Part shown: positions 40,866-42,996 of the stretch, one piece after another
Position numbering within the stretch: position 1 is the first letter of the stretch
How the letters are laid out: every line of letters begins with the position of its first letter
Origin: an uncultured Prevotella sp.
Lineage (GTDB): Bacteria > Bacteroidota > Bacteroidia > Bacteroidales > Bacteroidaceae
NCBI GenBank assembly: GCA_946998295.1
Contig: CAMPYS010000016.1
Location: 1-42,996, forward strand
Direction: 5' to 3'
DNA: 42,996 nt
Position numbers and translations under genes: made by a program
The notes under the pieces: model-generated
Seen by the model: only the letters and a program-made list of their open reading frames with translations
The model's database searches: none
What the model was told of the DNA's origin: nothing

Positions 40866-42323
40866 TTAGTTTTCTTTCCAGAACGAAGGTGTAAATAGTA
40901 CAAGTACACTAAATAGTTCTAATCGTCCTGCTAACATTAAGAAAGAGCTAATCCATTTTGCAAAATCAGGTAATTCGTTCCATGACATTGTTGGACCTAT
41001 TTCTAATCCCAAAGTTGGACCTACGTTACCTAAGCAACTTAGAGTAATGGTTATAGAGTTAGTAGAGTCAACACCTGCAACAATCATAGTAAAGCCACAA
41101 ACAAATATTAGTACTAAGTACATACCAATAAAAGCTAATAATGTTACTCTTTTAGACATTTGAACGTTATACCCATCAATTTTTAGTGGGAGTACAGCAT
41201 TAGGATGTAGTATTTGTTTCATTTCATTTCTTATGATTTTGAAAACCATAACCCCTCTAATGCATTTAATTCCGCCACTTGTAGAACCAGAACATCCTCC
41301 TAAAAACATACATGCAGCAAGTATAACCCATGTAACATGAGGCCATTTAGCAGCATCATCGTTAAATAATCCTGTTGTTGTAATAAATGAAACTACTTGA
41401 AAAGCAGCACTTCTAAATGCGTGTTCTATATTATATCCACATTTAAATATAAGTTCAGTGGCAATGAAAAGTGTACATACTATAACAGATGCTGTATAAA
41501 ATTTAAATTCACTGTTTTTTAGAAGAAGCTTAAATTTGAGACCAACAGCAGAGGCATATAATAAAGTAAAGTTTACCCCTGATAGAAAACAAAATAAAGT
41601 ACATACATAATCTTCAGCTGGTGATTTGAAGGTCATTATAGATCCACTTTCTGTTGAAAAGCCACCAGTTGCTGTACTTGTCATGGAATAGTTAAAGGCA
41701 TCAAACCAATTCATGCCACATACTTTATAACTTAATATACATGCTATTGTTATAATAAAATAAACTATCCATACCCATTTTGCATTTATACTTATTCTTG
41801 GATGTAATTTACTTTTAATAGGTCCAGTAGATTCTGCAGCAAAAATTTTTAGCGACCCACCTACCATTGAAGGTAATATGGCAATTGTAAAGAATACAAT
41901 TCCAAGTCCACCTATCCATTGTGTTAAAGAACGCCAAAAGAGTAGCCCTTTTGGTAAATGTTCTGGGAAATCAATGATACTAGCACCAGTAGTAGTAAAC
42001 CCAGACATAGTTTCAAAAAAGGCATTTGTAAAGTTAGTTATATACCCACTCAACATAAATGGTAGTGTGCCATATAATGAGAATAAAATCCACGAAAAAG
42101 CTACTAAAAAATAAGCATCACGTCGTCCAATAGTATTGTCAGCGTTATGTCCTATTAGGCGTAGAATGAGCCCAGAACTAACAGTGATAAGTATAGTCCA
42201 AATAAACGATAAAATATCATTTCCATTATATATAAGAGAAACAATAAGGCAAGTTAACATTAATGTTGCTTCAATCCATAGCAACGAGCCTATAATCTTA
42301 CATATAGTTTTTAAATTAAGCAT
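40866..42323 (-). CDS. trkH: Trk-type potassium uptake protein TrkH
   Basis: A 485-residue inner membrane K+ translocating subunit. The four pore-loop selectivity segments are visible in order: MSGFTTTGAS, STATGGFST, SFITTTGLF and SCLGNVGPTLG. An SGSTSGGIKCIR block lies before the last repeat. Hydrophobicity is consistent with about ten transmembrane helices. It starts 24 bases after the trkA stop, so both are probably one operon; TrkA gates TrkH in response to nucleotides. Confidence 0.95.
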   Translation of the reverse strand: MLNLKTICKIIGSLLWIEATLMLTCLIVSLIYNGNDILSFIWTILITVSSGLILRLIGHNADNTIGRRDAYFLVAFSWILFSLYGTLPFMLSGYITNFTNAFFETMSGFTTTGASIIDFPEHLPKGLLFWRSLTQWIGGLGIVFFTIAILPSMVGGSLKIFAAESTGPIKSKLHPRISINAKWVWIVYFIITIACILSYKVCGMNWFDAFNYSMTSTATGGFSTESGSIMTFKSPAEDYVCTLFCFLSGVNFTLLYASAVGLKFKLLLKNSEFKFYTASVIVCTLFIATELIFKCGYNIEHAFRSAAFQVVSFITTTGLFNDDAAKWPHVTWVILAACMFLGGCSGSTSGGIKCIRGVMVFKIIRNEMKQILHPNAVLPLKIDGYNVQMSKRVTLLAFIGMYLVLIFVCGFTMIVAGVDSTNSITITLSCLGNVGPTLGLEIGPTMSWNELPDFAKWISSFLMLAGRLELFSVLVLFTPSFWKEN

Positions 42324-42347
42324 CGTATAAATTCTTAATCTATTATA

Positions 42348-42996
42348 TTAATTGAAAAATCTTTCGATATCGCTTTTTTTGACATTATGACAGAAAGTAA
42401 CCACAATATCTCCAGCTTCAATTTGAGTATTACCAGATACTAACATACCTTTTTCATGCCTTACAAGTCCACCAATAGTCATACCACTTGGTAATTTAAT
42501 ATCCTTTATAGGCTTTTTAGTTATACGTGAGCCCTGTACAGGTATAAATTCAGCAACATCAGCATTTACAGACATAAGGAACCGTACGTTATTAACATTA
42601 GCGTCAAGTAACATTTGATATATATGTGCTGCAGCTATTGCTTTTTTATTTATTATAGTTCCAATATCTAAGTTGGCAGCCATATTTACATAGTCAAAGT
42701 TTTCTACCGATGCAATAGTTTTTTTTACACCTAAGGATTTAGCTACTAAACATGATAATATATTTGTTTCTGCATTAGGTGTAACAGCAACAAATGCTTG
42801 TGTATGGCGTATACCTTCTTCTATAAGTAAAGATGTGTCTCTACCATCTCCATTTATAACTAATTGATCCTCGTCAAACATATCGTTAAGGTATTCACAT
42901 CTATCTTGATTTTCTTCAATTACCTTAACATTCATATATTCTGGTATTATTTTAACAGTACGAACAGCAGTTCTACCACCACCTATAAAAATAACG
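42348..42996 (-). CDS. trkA: Trk potassium system regulatory protein TrkA (5' part outside the window)
   Basis: The frame is open to the right edge and lacks its N-terminal half. The visible part is the second RCK module. It begins VIFIGGGRTAVRTVKIIPEY (the Rossmann glycine loop) and continues VKVIEENQDRCEYL, VINGDGRDTSLLIEEGI and AFVAVTPNAETNILSCLVAK. A TrkA-C domain follows (about the last 80 residues, AEFIPVQGSRITKKPIKDIK). It binds NAD(H) or ATP and controls TrkH, encoded 24 bases downstream. The ATG at 42935 is an internal Met, not the start. Confidence 0.93.
   Translation of the reverse strand, partial: VIFIGGGRTAVRTVKIIPEYMNVKVIEENQDRCEYLNDMFDEDQLVINGDGRDTSLLIEEGIRHTQAFVAVTPNAETNILSCLVAKSLGVKKTIASVENFDYVNMAANLDIGTIINKKAIAAAHIYQMLLDANVNNVRFLMSVNADVAEFIPVQGSRITKKPIKDIKLPSGMTIGGLVRHEKGMLVSGNTQIEAGDIVVTFCHNVKKSDIERFFN

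Noticed and set aside
1..42996. CRISPR array, prophage, insertion sequence or defence island.
   Set aside because: No regularly spaced repeats, no intact transposase or phage structural genes, and no recognisable defence genes; only the integrase fragment at 11804-11980 hints at mobile DNA.

Overview
The window is AT-rich DNA from a Bacteroidetes chromosome, most likely order Bacteroidales and close to Prevotellaceae. Three things support this. Gene families typical of the phylum are present: two DUF3575-like outer membrane proteins, NigD-like and DUF3332 lipoproteins, DUF4294, WbqC, a TGS-type nucleoside kinase, a KorA with fused gamma domain, and a long signal peptidase I. Intergenic promoters match the Bacteroidetes primary-sigma pattern (a TTG/TTTG element about 19-20 bp before TAnnTTTG). 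Shine-Dalgarno sites are largely absent. I cannot name the species.

Layout from left to right. 192-4349 (minus): a TetR-type regulator followed by two ABC half-transporters, probably a self-regulated efflux or export unit. It is preceded by a compact promoter-plus-terminator cassette (4392-4501) that could be a small RNA or an attenuating leader. 4559-11620 (minus): a four-gene cell-envelope operon with two DUF3575-like proteins, an OmpA-like protein and a 1076-residue protein built from five tandem beta-barrel-like modules. It lies directly behind a tRNA-Leu(TAG) gene. 11739-12133 holds the tRNA promoter and a decayed tyrosine-recombinase fragment. 12134-14778 (minus): NigD-like lipoprotein, acyltransferase-like protein and DeoR regulator. 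14894-18331 (minus): LolC/E-type permease, RbfA, DUF4294 protein, LpxH and an Fe-S assembly (MIP18/DUF59) protein.

pncB (18505-19725, plus) converges on rnc-fabF-acpP (minus). The acpP-fabF spacer contains an unexplained set of inverted repeats. sucD-sucC and korB-korA (minus) follow; together they convert 2-oxoglutarate to succinyl-CoA and then succinate with substrate-level phosphorylation. An 839-bp gene-free gap (27754-28592) contains two strong hairpins. A nucleoside kinase (minus) and an Na/Pi cotransporter (plus) diverge from about 30300. Two lipoprotein genes (minus) follow, then pnp (plus) with a structured leader, then dapB-lepB-wbqC-like-outer membrane protein (plus). trkH and a truncated trkA (minus) close the window.

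Most of the window is core metabolism and envelope biogenesis. The less ordinary items are the regulatory structures (4392-4501, 21869-22060, 34091-34161), the five-module barrel protein with its operon, and the integrase fossil beside tRNA-Leu. Promoter positions were used to correct several start codons (TetR, DeoR, dapB, the DUF4369-like lipoprotein). All function calls rest on motif recognition by eye; no database search was run.
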